A stretch of DNA of 64,000 nucleotides, taken from Chondrosia reniformis. Taxonomy: Eukaryota > Porifera > Demospongiae > Chondrillida > Chondrillidae. The notes under the pieces were generated by a model. It was not told where the DNA came from and searched no databases. It was given only the letters and a program-made list of their open reading frames with translations. Each line of letters starts with the position of its first letter. The stretch's first letter is position 1. Location of the stretch: positions 558,001-622,000 of the forward strand of contig OX359191.1 of NCBI GenBank assembly GCA_947172415.1. The letters are read 5' to 3'. Made by a program: the position numbers and the translations under genes. Shown piece by piece: positions 9,921-23,400 of this stretch.

Positions 9921-11660
9921 CATATTTGGGCACAATCACTACAAGCCTAAGTACCTTGTGGCTAACACTACATACAGTAAAGTTCTGTTGTTAAGGACCC
10001 CTATCCTGTAGTACTAGCCATTCCCTACCTATCCAGCTATCAGGTATGCTGCTTCAGTAAAATTGCACATATACATGTTCAATTTGCAAACCTGGACTTT
10101 ATCATATACTTTGGACAACCTAGTCTAGAGATACCACTACAAAAGGTACTACTTTGCTGGAAATCTATTATAGGTGACCGTTATAAGAGGTTATATAAAT
10201 TAGGGTTTCCTTCATAGGAAATTAGGAAGTGACTAGTAGCACTTACTAAGTGATTTTAACATTTCTGAGAAGTAGTAGCCTCTCAACTCTGACTTATGTA
10301 CACACTATTAGGTTAATCTTTTAGTCTGGAATACTAATGGAACTAAAATCATATATATATACACAAAATTATTACTTAAAGAGAGTCAGTTATACATAGA
10401 CCTTTCTGAGTGAGATTTAGAATGATCAACTTATAAAGTTCCTTCCTAAAGGATTAGTCGACTCACTAATTAATTAGGAAGCTTTCAGATCACTGCATGC
10501 AGAAAAGAATTCAAGGACTTATAGTTTACATAGCTGACATATATGAACTGTCACTCAACTCCACATACTTAGTGCCTCGGGTGACAAGCTGGCCACAGGT
10601 CCTTCAAAGATAGCCACTCCTAGTCTAAACAGTACCCAATGAATATAATGCATTGCAACAACTCATTTTTCTAGGGCATAGTTTTATCCAGTAATTAGAT
10701 TCATACCATTTGCCAATGAGATTCATTATAGTTAATTAATGAGATTCATTAGAGGTACTGTGAATATTATGGGTGGCCAGACTGAAGATACCCAAAGACA
10801 CAAAGTGGCTGTGGTTGCTGCTATCTCTAAGGACCACTTGAGCAATTAACCAAACCTTTCAAGAGCAAAGAGATCATTTATCACATGTACCCACCAATAG
10901 TCTAACAACATTGTATATATATAGATCAAGGGACTATAGTGAGCCACCAGGAGTATGTATACTATTACATCTATTGTAATACATTATTAATAATGAAGTG
11001 GCTATATGTCCAAATTAGATATAATCCTTGTACAAATTATGAAGTCTTCTATTCTGTCAAATGGAGCTATTAGATAACATCAGTTTGTGGTTGTACAGTT
11101 CAGTTCTATAGGTTGCACATACTACACTGTATCAGCTCTAGCGACCTTAAGGTGTCTGACCATCTTTGTTTAGTCTTAAGAGAGCCCTCTCTGGTTTCTG
11201 TGTTATTACTGTAGGAGTCTGGCAGTATAGAGGGCAAAGGACAGCCATGAGCAACCTCTTAAGGATCAAGCAGAAGAAAGTGGTGTCACTGATGAAGCTT
11301 GTATCCCTTGAGGTAAACAAAGATTTAACTCTGTTTACATGTTTTGATGTTTTGGTTAAATGTGTTAAAATTCACTGATCAAAACATTAGGTCACAGAGA
11401 GGAATCCACAGCATTTGTCACCACATGGCCCATGTCACCCTATGCCAGTTCCAGTGGGTCATAAAATGTGACAAGTTGGGGTCTTCATAAATAAACAAAG
11501 TCTATTAATCAAAATGAGAATTTTAAGTGTCTAAAACCCTTATAAAGTGTGTTCATGTATACAGAGCCTTCTTTATCAGTACACAATGCAGTCTTGACTA
11601 TAACAAATAGGCTGAGTCTGAGAGTAAACAACTGCTTGTGAAATAAATTTTAAATGTAGT
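9921..11660. other. Intergenic AT-rich sequence
   Basis: No coding region I can support. One segment at 11247-11312 has an acceptor, an ATG, 22 open codons (starts MSNLLRIKQKK) and a GTAAAC donor and could be a first coding exon on the plus strand, but no second exon is visible. Confidence 0.5.
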
Positions 11661-11667
11661 AGACCAT

Positions 11668-11673
11668 TTTATT
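11668..11673 (-). terminator. Poly(A) signal for the zinc-finger gene
   Basis: AATAAA on the minus strand, about 50 bases 3' of the stop at 11724. It supports the view that the reading frame ends here and does not continue in further exons. Confidence 0.5.
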
Positions 11674-11723
11674 AATAAGGCAGAGTTGCTTTGCATATAC
11701 ACTTGCTTACAAATCGAATGACC

Positions 11724-12737
11724 CTATAAACATAGTGGAATATACATCTGATTAATTACAACTTGGTCACTCACACTCCGGTGATGAGGTATGGTTCTAG
11801 ATGACTTTTTGCAGTGACACATTTGAATGTGAAGTAATAGCTTATAGCACTCAGAAAATAGCTTTATATTGTCCTGACACCCTCTCCACTGACACACCCA
11901 CTCTCCGTCCAGATGGGAGGAGTCCAAGTGATCCTCTTCAATGTGGACATACAATTCATTAGAGTTACGGAACCTGTGATTACACCCAAGCCAATGACAC
12001 GTCACTGTGTGCTTCACTTTCATGGCAGCAGAAGATTGAGGGTTCTCTCTGAGGGGAATGGGGTCCAGTTTATGTCTGGAGGGAGGGGTGGCCAGGAACG
12101 GAATTATATCCGGTGTAATCTCCATGTATTGTGGTAGCGGGTTTAAGTGGGTCCTCCTGGACGCTGGGATGAAGGTTAGATTACCGCATCTCTTTAAATG
12201 GCCTTTTAATGCCCTTTTCTGCTGTTCCTGAAATCTTTTGAAGAGTTCGTCAAGTCTAGGTTGGCTGTCATCCTGTGGAATGGGCGTTCCTCGACCATTT
12301 GTACCTCTTGCACTCTCGCAATGCGACAGGGATGTGATCTCTGTTCCGTGCGTGCTGAAAGCTGGGGTGGAAATTACTCGCGGCTCGATGGTGCCACGTC
12401 GAGGTAAAGACTGCAGTTCTTCCTCATCGACTTCTTCTTTTTCTCCCTCTTCATTATATAGTAACCACACAAGTGTGCGATTTTCTGGATTTAGGCGTGG
12501 TAAGGTACTGAGATAGTTTTCCAAACTTTCATTATCACCAATTTGCTCCTTTTTCTTTGCTAAAAATGAAACATTCGGCGCTTCTTCTCTCTCCTCCGCA
12601 ATCTGCCGTTGAGACTGCTGAACGCCTCCTAAACGACGTTTTAAGCCCTCACGGATACATAAGGTAATCGCGTTCTTCTTCGTCATAGTCTGAGATGGAT
12701 TTTCATTAGAGCTCTTTTGCGCACCAGACTCGGTCAT
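11724..12737 (-). CDS. Tandem CWCH2 zinc-finger protein (337 codons from the first ATG)
   Basis: The C-terminal part holds two linked C2H2 fingers with the extra tryptophan of the tandem CWCH2 motif: CHWLGC with a distal H-x4-H, then CQWRGC with a distal H-x4-H. This motif marks the GLI, GLIS, ZIC, ARID2 and AEBP2 group of DNA-binding or chromatin proteins. Only two fingers are present, unlike the five of GLI and ZIC, so it is not one of those in full. The rest is polar and low in recognisable domains. The first ATG is at 12737, but the same frame is open without ATG upstream to about 12842 and reads like protein (EWFYIGEFSVEQLAALQLC), so a spliced upstream exon is likely. A nuclear role is inferred from the fingers. 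Confidence 0.7.
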   Translation of the reverse strand: MTESGAQKSSNENPSQTMTKKNAITLCIREGLKRRLGGVQQSQRQIAEEREEAPNVSFLAKKKEQIGDNESLENYLSTLPRLNPENRTLVWLLYNEEGEKEEVDEEELQSLPRRGTIEPRVISTPAFSTHGTEITSLSHCESARGTNGRGTPIPQDDSQPRLDELFKRFQEQQKRALKGHLKRCGNLTFIPASRRTHLNPLPQYMEITPDIIPFLATPPSRHKLDPIPLRENPQSSAAMKVKHTVTCHWLGCNHRFRNSNELYVHIEEDHLDSSHLDGEWVCQWRGCQDNIKLFSECYKLLLHIQMCHCKKSSRTIPHHRSVSDQVVINQMYIPLCL

Positions 12738-12959
12738 ACACAATTGCAATGCTGCTAGCTGCTCCACGGAGAATTCTCCTATATAGAACCACTCCTTTAC
12801 ATCTGGAGCCGCTATGTCTGATTGTTCATTGTATTCATAGCCTTTTAGTTAATGGTATTCATAGGCCGTTCTGAATCAAATTTTGAAGACTACATATTTT
12901 GTATCATCTCTAACCAAACTTTTAATGGAAAATGCTTAGATGTCTGTGAGTATTGACAC

Positions 12960-15930
12960 CAAGATTTGGCTTAATATTTGCCCATTTGACAGAGTTATAT
13001 ATGGTGAGAGATAGGACAAAATATAAGTTTATAAATTTCAAAAACTTATTAGGCATGCTTTATAGATGTCTGTGAATGCTGATACTAAGTTATAAGCTAC
13101 ATATTTGCCCAATTACAAAACTAAATGTAGATAAATAAATGGTACATATATATATGCGTATACGAACTCAATACAGTATTTATATCGTGCGATAATATCA
13201 TAAAAAATCGGAACACCTCAAGTAAAAAAAGCTTTACATGCATAGGACCAACTATGGTAAAAACACATGGAGACAGTCCAAAACATAACTACCAGGAGAT
13301 ATGAAGCTATAATAAATGGTGAGATATAGGGCAAATTGAACAAAAATTAAAACTTCTAAAACTCTTTGGAAATGTTTTATACGTGTCTGTGAATGCTGAC
13401 ATTAAGTATTGGCTTCACAGCTTGCTGTTTGTTGGAGTTACGGCCCTAAATGTACATTAAAATCTGCCATACAAAGTTAATGTATGGTGAGAGATAGGGC
13501 AAATATGAACAAAAATTGAAACTTCTAAAACTCTTTGGAAATGTTTCATACATGTCTGTGAATGCTGAAATCAAGTATTAGCTTCACAGCTTGCTGTTTG
13601 TTGGAGTTACGACCCTAAATGTACATTAAAATCTGCCATACAAAGTTAATGTATGGTGGGAGATAGGGCAAATATGAACAAAAATTGAAACTTCTAAAAC
13701 TCTTTGGAAATGTTTCATACATGTCTGTGAATGCTGAAATCAAGTATTAGCTTCACATCTTTCTGTTTGTTGGAGTTACGACCCTTAATGTATATAAATT
13801 AAATTTATATACGATAATCGTACAATATTATAAATGGCCGACCGTGAGAAGGTACCAAATGCGTTACTAAATGTATGTATATTCGAGAAAATAGAACGCT
13901 ATCAAAGATTTCTTATACACATGGAAATGCCCTGTGTAGTATTTGATTGTTGTTGAAGTAGTGTCTGTCCATTTATAATATATGGATGTCGTTAAAGTGA
14001 AATTTCGCCAATCGACAGCCAACGAAACTCCAAAGAAAAAAAGTTGGACCATACCGAACGCTACCATCCACGACGCTCAGAGGCCGGGATCGGTGGTAAC
14101 GTTCAGCTTATCGAATCTGCCGAAGCAAATTACTACCGAGTTGAACTTTGGGTGTCACTTGCGTGAGAAGAACCAGTTCTTCTCGATATGGCCGACTCAT
14201 ATGAATCCTAAGATATCAGATGCCAATCCCACATTACGTGGAACCCCCCCGAAATCCGGATTATTGGTGAGCACGTCTCTATGGCACCAACCGATTAGGA
14301 GACAGCTTCAGAGTCTAAGCGCTACCAACCTCTATGGGAACCGCTACCACCATAGAGATGTGTCCAGGTAGGCCTACTTTATAAGGTTTTTCGCTTCTAT
14401 TTATATGAAGTTTTGTCCAAAGAAAACGGTTGTGGTTGGGGGATTTTTTTATATATTTCTCGTTATTTCCAGATCAATGAATTGTTCCAAGCAAGTTTAA
14501 AGACATAGGCAGTATTAGTGGTTCATCTGAAAACTGGGGAAAGCGGAAATCAGCCTGTAAGTGTCTTGATGGGCCGAGGAGAACGACTTTTCTGATCCCA
14601 ATTATTTTCGAGAAATCGTCAAATTATTCCACTTTAATTCCAGACCAGTGAATCGTTACAAGCATTTTTACACACATACGCAATATTTCCAATACATCTC
14701 AAAACTGTGGCAAATAGATAAAAGCCAGTATGTATCTTGATGGAGGGAGGAAAGCGACTTTTCTTGATGCCGAAAATTAGAGATATTTTGCGAGGACTGA
14801 TATTTATCGCCTCTACGATATTAATGTCTATGATCGATATTACCAGTAGGCTGGCTGTATGAACTACTCCATTCCTAACTTACGTAAATTTTAGAATAGA
14901 GAGAATGATGTACCGATAAAAATGGATTCTAATTTCTAGGCAAAATAATATAATGTTTTGAAAGCAACTGTAGCTCCAATAATATATTGTAGGATATACT
15001 CATATGTATGGTGGGAGATAGGGCAAATTTGAAACTCTTTGGAAATGTTTCATACATGTCTGTGAATGCTGAAATCAAGTATTAGCTTCACATCTTTCTG
15101 TTTGTTGGAGTTACGACCCTTAATGTACTTTAAAATCTACCATACAAGGTTAATGTATGGTTAGAGATAGGGCAAATATGAACAAAAATTGAAACTTCTA
15201 AAACTCTTTGGAAATGTTTCATACGAGTCTGCGAATGCTGACATGAAGTATTGGCTTCACATCTTACTGGTTGAAGGAGTTACAGCCCTCAATTTACATT
15301 GAATTCTGGTATACAAAGGTAATACGTAAATGCATGGTGAAAGATAAGGTAATTATATGTCCCATCAAAGTTTCAAGAGTTCATTGGACATGCTCTGAAG
15401 ATGTCTGCGAATGTTGATAGAGAGTATTAGCTACATAGCTTTCCTTTTGACAGAATTGCAGCACTGTATGTGTCTTAATTCATAGGCCGAGGAGAACAAC
15501 TTTTCTTGTCCCATGTATAAACAATTTTTGCGAGAGGTGTTTCGATATCAATGTTTAATACTATAACCAGCCACATTCAATTCCAAGTCCTGTAAAAGGA
15601 TGATGGCTGCCTACTTCTATATAGATATCTCCTGGTAGCTGTGTTTTGGACTGTCTCCATGTGTTTCTATATAGTTGGCTCCATGCATGTAAAGCGTTTT
15701 TTACTTGAGGTGTTCCGATGTTTTGTATGATATTATCGCACGATACAAATACTGTATTGAGTTCGTATACGCATATATATATGTACTATTTTAATCTACA
15801 TTTAGTGTTGTAATTGGACAAATATATAGCTTATCAGCATTCACAGACATATACTGAAACATTTCCAGTGAGTTTTAGAAATTTCAATCTATATTTAGCT
15901 ATAGATTTGCCCTATATGTCACCATTCATT
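12960..15930. repeat. Foldback satellite-like element with inverted arms of about 300 bp
   Basis: The segment at about 13000-13312 is the diverged reverse complement of about 15620-15925, sharing for example ATATGCGTATACGAACTC and ATCGTGCGATAATATCAT. Inside each arm lie direct repeats of about 175 bp with the landmarks GAGATAGGGCAAAT, TGTCTGTGAATGCTGA and TTGGAGTTAC (units near 13310, 13485, 13660, 15010, 15165). A second internal repeat, with GGCCGAGGAGAAC, appears near 14572 and 15484. The centre holds the open exon at 13982. No transposase. Confidence 0.75.
13982..14368 (+). CDS. Unrecognised 129-codon exon inside the foldback element
   Basis: The frame opens with ATG (MDVVKVKFRQSTANETPKKK) and stays open to a CAG|GTAGGC donor at 14368/14369; without splicing it ends one codon later. 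It is basic and Ser/Thr-rich, with no domain I recognise. Base use is more GC-rich and CpG-rich than the flanking repeat, which suggests a real exon, perhaps captured by the element. No matching 3' exon was found. It could also be a chance frame. Confidence 0.35.
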
Positions 15931-17340
15931 AATTTTATACTTTTAATGGACATTTTGTGCTGCAACAGATTGAATCTAATTACGTATATATAATTTGGTG
16001 TCAGTATCATCATCATTAGTTCATATAATGAGATATTGGACAAATATTTTCATAATTTTCTTAAACTCATGTAGGTATGCATGTACATTAATTTCTAGAT
16101 CTATTTCTCATCATAATGAAGAAACCATTAAATCAATGTTTCAAATTAATATTCTTATAATTTTGTTGGTAATAATTTTGAGTATGTAACCTTTCAAGCT
16201 AATATATTAATATGCCTCAAAAGTTTGAAATTGAATAGGTAATTAAAACGTTCATTGTCTCTGCAATTTAGACACTTTACTCAGCAGTTAGTTCAAAATT
16301 CCTGTACAGAGTGTATGTATAGTTCATAGTTAGTGATTTGTACTATGTAATATATACAGAAACATATATTAACTTTTGTGAACAAATTACATCAGAATAT
16401 ATGGCAACATATGGTATATACGCATATGCATATATAAGCGTTCTGTGGTTATCTCATTGTTGCCATAGTTACTTATAACCTCTGCATGTAGTTGTCTACA
16501 TGATAGTTTGAGTGCAGTGACCTTGTGTACACAACTACTCATATCGAGATGCTATACTCCTTTTGATAAAGTAGCACTTGACGTCATTGTTACTATGACA
16601 TTGCATGACCTGAAAGTGATTAGTTGATGTACATGCATTTGTTAACATATTTGTACATATATACATGCACCATTATTTTGTGTAAGCCATTAAGCAAACA
16701 GGAAGTACCTATTTAACTATCAGGAAACAATTATGCAGGTACCTTTTCTGATATATCAAATTAAAAACTAATTTAAAGAATTTAAGAAATCTGTACTGAT
16801 GCATATCGATATTATTTCCTACATAAACACTGTTTATCGTTGCTTGAACTTTAATTTTCAACAGACTTTAAGACTGTATATACACTATTTAAGCATTGTC
16901 ATATCTGTGGGAGAAACAACAATATATAATTAAAAATATAAAATTACAAAACAACCTGTACAATGACTTGCTTATATAATTAATATTTCACTATAATGTT
17001 GACAATGATTTTACTGAAACTTTGTTATACATACATACATCTGTATACCTTTAATAGGTTGTATTCACACATATGTATACTTCTTAAGCTTTCAATAGAG
17101 TTAGAACCACACTAACTGCCTACTCCTTTTTATACAAGTAGTTTCATACTATGACTGCCCATTGTTTTGTTTTGGTTCTTATATTCATCAGCTAATTAAG
17201 GATGGCTCGTTTGGTAACAGCTGGAGCTATAGGGCCTAATTGGGTCATACAGAGTACACAGCACAGGTTTCATGATGTGCCAAAACCACGTGTAACCTGA
17301 TATCTGTTGTAATCAAAAGAGGCTGACCATGCAGGGGGCG
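15931..17340. other. Intergenic AT-rich sequence, no gene seen
   Basis: Only short frames without codon structure or splice context. Many ATATAT and GTATAC stretches. Confidence 0.6.
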
Positions 17341-17359
17341 TGGTCTGTGGGATGGTTAA

Positions 17360-17367
17360 TATATAAA
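17360..17367 (+). promoter_or_regulatory. TATA box of the Ig receptor gene
   Basis: TATATAAA, 112 bases before the start codon at 17479, with a GGGGGCGTGGTC Sp/KLF-like box just upstream at about 17334. Spacing suits a transcription start near 17395. Confidence 0.5.
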
Positions 17368-17478
17368 CTGCAAATCTCCCACACTCCACTCATCATGTAC
17401 TTAGATCAACCAGTAATCAGATATTAGATACGTCTACACTTACCAAGTATTCCCATATACTTAGGATTTGGAAGAAAG

Positions 17479-20400
17479 ATGGTGATTTCTGAGAACTTAC
17501 TGATGCTGCCAAGAGTATTCCTACTAGTGGTAGTCCTGCTGACCCAGAGTATTAGTATAAAGGCTGTTGGTAAGCTATTATAAAGCTAAAGATTTCTACT
17601 CTTTGTCAGATTCTGTTATATTAATGGTGATGACCTATAAGACTAACTGGTAATAGTCTGGTATGCTGTCACCTGAACATTAGGATCTATATACTGCTGA
17701 TAATAATTATATAAAGAGTATTTCACCAAATAAAGCTCTTCAAAGCTTCAGATATTACATTATTGAAGTATGTAAGACTGGACAAAATGTATATATGATC
17801 TCTACATAGATTGTAGAATATAGCTAGTGCTATACCAAAATGTTAAGAATAAATTCACTGGTATATATAGCTTAAAGACAACTGTTCTATATTAATGGCT
17901 GTTTTGTAGAGTACTGGAAACTCTTTTACACTCCTTATAGATCAGCTAATGGATAGAGCAATGTATATTATATAGGTATAACTTGTATATTACAGTATAT
18001 GCATAGTATATATATGAGAGTACATACTGTAGTACTCTCTAAGTAGGATATATATACGTACGTATGTCTAATAGTGGATAATATGCATACTATGTATATA
18101 TAGACTGTACATGTGTTAGATTATTCACGTCCAATCCAAACGTAGCTATGCTTAAGCTCATCTAACTCATGGTACTGTATACATGTATTTGTATGTAATA
18201 CCTTTTATAATGTCAGTGCACTATCCTTTATTAATCACTTTATGGTGAATGTTTATTACTTGTTTTCATGTAATCTGTATCACATATGGTGATGTAGTTT
18301 ATGTACTGTGGTTTTAGTAGTACATTAAGTGGTCATTAACCTACATATTTGAGGGAGTAGTTATATAGCAATTAATTAAGCTATATTAGTAAAGTGATAG
18401 AGAGTAAGTTTAGTATGATAGATAAGTTTATTGGAGCTATCTGCAACAAAAATCAAGCTAGATTGAACGTTTTGACCTGTAGGTCTTCATCAGCAATAAT
18501 GCATCCATCTATCATAAGCCATTGGTAATGTATATCAGCAACTATAAATGATTTATGAAACTTTTACCTGTTAAATATACGTATAAGAATATTGTCACAG
18601 CTACTGTAATGTCATAGAAAGAGTTCAGTACCATCCTTAATTGATAATATATGCCCATTGGATAGTCCTATAATCCATGCATGCACTGATTATACAGGTT
18701 GACCCTTCAGCTTAATGAATTTTAAAGTGCAGGATTAGTGGCTCTTTAGATGAGTACAAGTAGACTCACGTCATTCATGTACTTTGTAATGTACCACATT
18801 CCTCAGTGACCTGATTGTCTATATTCGTATACACCAACAGAGATAACTAGAGTATACTAATTAATTAGTTGACGTTAGTGGGCGGATACATATATACTGT
18901 ATGACATACGTATATACATAAGGTTCATTTTCTAGATATGGTGAGTATAGATAGAGTGAAGTGTTGTTAATTTGCATCAGCACCTTAGCTACTTTAAACA
19001 AAATGCCTTCATTACTTGCCCATTCATTTCTGAATGATACATTTTGAAATTTTAGAGATTTGTATTAAGATGCTATTAGTATACAAAAGGAGTTACAGTT
19101 GATACAAAATAAACTATAAACCAGGTATGAAAACCAGCTCATACTGATGTGAGATCTCTGTATTATATAGATGAGATCTAGAGATGAGATGTGATGTGGG
19201 TATATAGAATTTGAACATACTCTTATCGGAATTAAATGGCATACGAACATACTATTATTAGAGAATACTGACTACATTGGTATTGGGTGTATATTAACAT
19301 AAGGTTTCAAGGTACATATATAGCAGATGGTCATTAGAAATGTGTTTTGTATGTAAACTTACTCAATGCAAGTCATTCAACTCTAGATGCCAATGACATA
19401 TACTGCATAGTTCACTGTATACTTTTGGAACACAACAAATTGTGAATGTAGTGGACTCCATGAGTATTTAAATACCTAATGCTCAGGAGAACTGATACAT
19501 TTGTATGCAGAAACAAATCTGTTAATTGCATAGTTTTTCTCAGTTCTGTTCTAACAAGTACCCTGGTGATGAATAAAGAGAGAGTGGCAGATAACAAACT
19601 AGGTGTAACAATGCGGCACCATTGATGATTTTGAAGTACATGTACCTCTTGTAGTAACAGACATATTAAATCCACAGTTTACATGTCTACTGTGTACAAT
19701 ATTAACCATCAACACATAACACTATACTCTTCATAGATTGTACACAGAAACGTGATCATGAGAAAGCTATATATACACCGGAGTAAACAACTTGCCAATT
19801 AGCTTTTTCTCATCCTAATGTACATGCTAGTAGTGGACAAACAGCTCTGAAGGTGGACAGTTAAATGATAAGTATATTAATGTCACTTGGTGAGGTTATT
19901 TTGTCTACAGGAACCCGACTCAATCTCGCTACATGAGAACCAAACCTCCTACTAATATCTGTAAGGTTGTTTTGATAAATACCACCTATTCTCTGTTCAT
20001 ACATTGTGATTCATGTAGAGGGATGGCCTACTCCCAAAACTGTAAACACATTGTTTATATATTGACCAGGTTCTTTAGAGAGATTGTGTATTGCTACTTA
20101 TGTACACTCTATGCCTTAATCACCTGCTCTCACAGTGTTGGGTTTGTTATCAATCGTAAGCTTGCTGCTAGGATTGCATTATGTAATCATGTGTGAAATC
20201 CTTAAGGTCTAGAGTGACTGTATGGGAAGTGATATCATTCCAAACTGCACTTTATACTGTCTTCTATGTCGTGTAGCATATGTTTGTCTGTATAGTTTAA
20301 TACAGAGGTCCTCCCTATTAGGTAGTTACTCATTGATGTGGATACAACTACCCATATTCTAACCTTGTATGAACTTGTGCTGTACTGATGTAGCACCTAC

Positions 20401-23400
20401 ATTCCTAGGAAGTGCTTTTATGTGTCAAAAGTGTTATTACATTACAGAAGTATTTAGTCTCTCTCTCCCTCTCCCCCCCTCCCCCTCCCCTCTCCCCCTC
20501 TCCCCCTCTCCCCCTCTCCCCCTCTCCCCCTCTCCCCCTCTCCCCCTCTCCCCCTCTCCCCCTCTCCCCCTCTCCCCCTCTCCCCCTCTCCCCCTCTCCC
20601 CCTCTCCCCCTCTCCCCCTCTCCCCCTCTCCCCCTCTCCCCCTCTCCCCCTCTCCCCCTCTCCCCCTCTCCCCCTCTCCCCCTCTCCCCCTCTCCCCCTC
20701 TCCCCCTCTCCCCCTCTCCCCCTCTCCCCCTCTCCCCCTCTCCCCCTCTCCCCCTCTCCCCCTCTCCCCCTCTCCCTCTCTCCTTTCTCTCTCTCTCCTT
20801 CTCCATCTTATATATATATAACTATCTATCACATAGGCACTATAGTATACATATAAGTACATTGGAAATGACATGGTACAGGATAAACACGGGGAGGTTA
20901 GAGTTTAGGACACTTAGACTCAGCTACAGTATATACATGTTTCCTTAAGCTGAATATATGAGCAAATTCTAATTTTAAAGTTTCTTGTATTGCACAAATC
21001 AGTCTTATACATATTACATACACAAACAATACTATACAAACTTGTAAAGGAGCACACAAGACAAGTGGATTCTATTCTTTCCATTCTATTCAGACATTGA
21101 AAGCTTTGTCCTAAGCTATTGTCTTATGAATGAAGGTGTATGTACGTATATGTACAGGTGTTCTATCGGCCCATAATTGTGTAAAGCTGTAGTCTTATCG
21201 GCCTAGTTAACTTCTCAAAACAATGCTCTTTAGAATGTCTTTGTAATTAATACTTGTATAGTACCATGGGAAATATGCATAGTTTATATTACAACACTAT
21301 TGGTGTTGTTTGATGTACCCAGTAATTGTCTGGACCTATGCCTATATATGTGCATACACACATACGTATGTACATATATGCATACGTAAACTTGCTGTAT
21401 TATTTTGATAGCCTCAAATGGAAAATTAAGTCACAGTTGAGCGATAAATGGACACCTTTTTAAAGTCTTGATTATGTACGTTATCTCTAGAGCTCTAACT
21501 GCTTGATGTTTTTAATGGTTGTAAAATTGAAACAAGTTTATTTAGGATGAATGATGGGTAACAGAATAAACATTAAATGGCTGATCGAGCTGTTTTATTT
21601 ATTGTAACAATGTGAGCTTTATGTGTCCTATATGTATTGTTGTACAAAGCAATCAATTCTCAGCTGTAGTATGCAAATATGTTAGTATAACAGCATAAAA
21701 AGTTAATCCTTAAGTTATATATATGCTTACATTAGTAACCTACTTCACTTATATATTTGAGAGATTCCTTACTCATTAATATTTGACTTGAAAAATGAGG
21801 TATATATGACACATCAGTAAAGTTTAAGAATGTTTTTGAAATGTTGTCATATAATGTAGCTTGTAAATGAACTGATACAGTATATAGAGATAAAATTAAG
21901 TCACAACACATTTGAATACTTCACATAACTTTTGTAGCATCTATATTAGGTAAAGCATTTAACTTGAAGAATGTGTTTACTGTATAGTATTAAACATAAA
22001 GGGGAATATATATGTACTTGACAGCTGTAGTTATAGATACCATTCTCAATAACTATTCTTAATATATACTTTATAATCAATCTGTAGGTAATACTAGAAT
22101 AATTATTCAAACATTTCCGATTCCAAGAGATGTTCAGGGTTCCATTTCAGTTCTCATTTTAACAAATGTAACTCTGACATGTAATATTGATCCAGTACCT
22201 GAGACTTATCACTACTATGAATGGACCACTACGGCAATAAATGGGTTTTACTCTTCACGCTATATGAATCACTCAAGGATTGAGTTACCATGGTTTAGAT
22301 CCAAGGACAGTGGAGTGTACAAATGTGCAGTTTACAACGAAAATGGTGGAGAATTAAGTAACGACTCAGTCACTGTTACACCAACAGGTAAATAAACTGT
22401 TAATTGAGACCATGCAACCTAATCTGTGCACTCATGTAGATTAATATGGTAAAGCTGTGTGAATCTATATGCAAATTAAAAGAGTTGTGGTTTGGTTATC
22501 TCTCCATAGGAAATGCCTTGGCGACCACATTTCCTTACTTCAGGAAAATAACTAATGGTAGCACCTTAGAGGTCAAAGGTCATTTCAAGATCTATTGCCT
22601 CTTTTCAGAGGGTGTCATGAATGAAGCGAGTGGGTGGTACAACTCTAGTGTGCTGCAAGTTCCAGAGGTACCATCGGTAGACTATCTCATGAAAAGCAAA
22701 AAGGATATTGCAGCGAGAGAGTTTGTGTTGATGACAAATCAGTACGTCTTCTCCTTCGCCAATAATGGTACTTACACTTGTGATCCCCTGGGAAGAGGAA
22801 CCAACAAGTTGTCAGTGTACCTCAAGCCATCTCCAAGTAAGCATGGCTTAAAGTTTATAGTTGTATTATACATATAACATATAACCAAACAATTGTACTT
22901 GATTTAGTTGTCTCTGGAAGCTATATTATTATTATTATTAACGTTAAAGTTCACATGTGTAGAAAACAGCACTACATACATACTCAATGAGGCACTGTCA
23001 AGTATAACACATTCATATCATAACTATAGTCCACAGATACAATCAGGCTGAATCAGCTATATTAACAGAATTAACCATTTTTATGTCCATCCATTCTATA
23101 CATAACATTTTAAACTCCTCTTCTCCTTATTATAATTCCATGCAGGCCCTCCCATATTAGGAGAATCCATTGAGGAAAGGATACTCTTTGCAGTTGACTC
23201 TAAAAGCAGGTTTGATGTCATCTGCACCACTCCAAACACATACAGTCCTCACCCCGATATCCTTTGGACCCATGATGGATATGAAATTGATGTACGGAAT
23301 AAAATCTATTCCATAACCTGCTACTCCGATGAACTCTCCGCCTACCAGACCCGCCAGTCAGTTTTGACCTTCAACTCATTTCCAGCAGAAGTGGAAGGTC

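Noticed and set aside
11247-11312. Single plus-strand exon starting MSNLLRIKQKK
   Set aside because: Good borders but no partner exon; kept only as a note.
20369-20948. Long frames on both strands rich in Pro-Leu-Ser or Gly-Glu-Arg
   Set aside because: They exist only because an 8-bp repeat keeps all frames open; no start context, splice sites or complexity.
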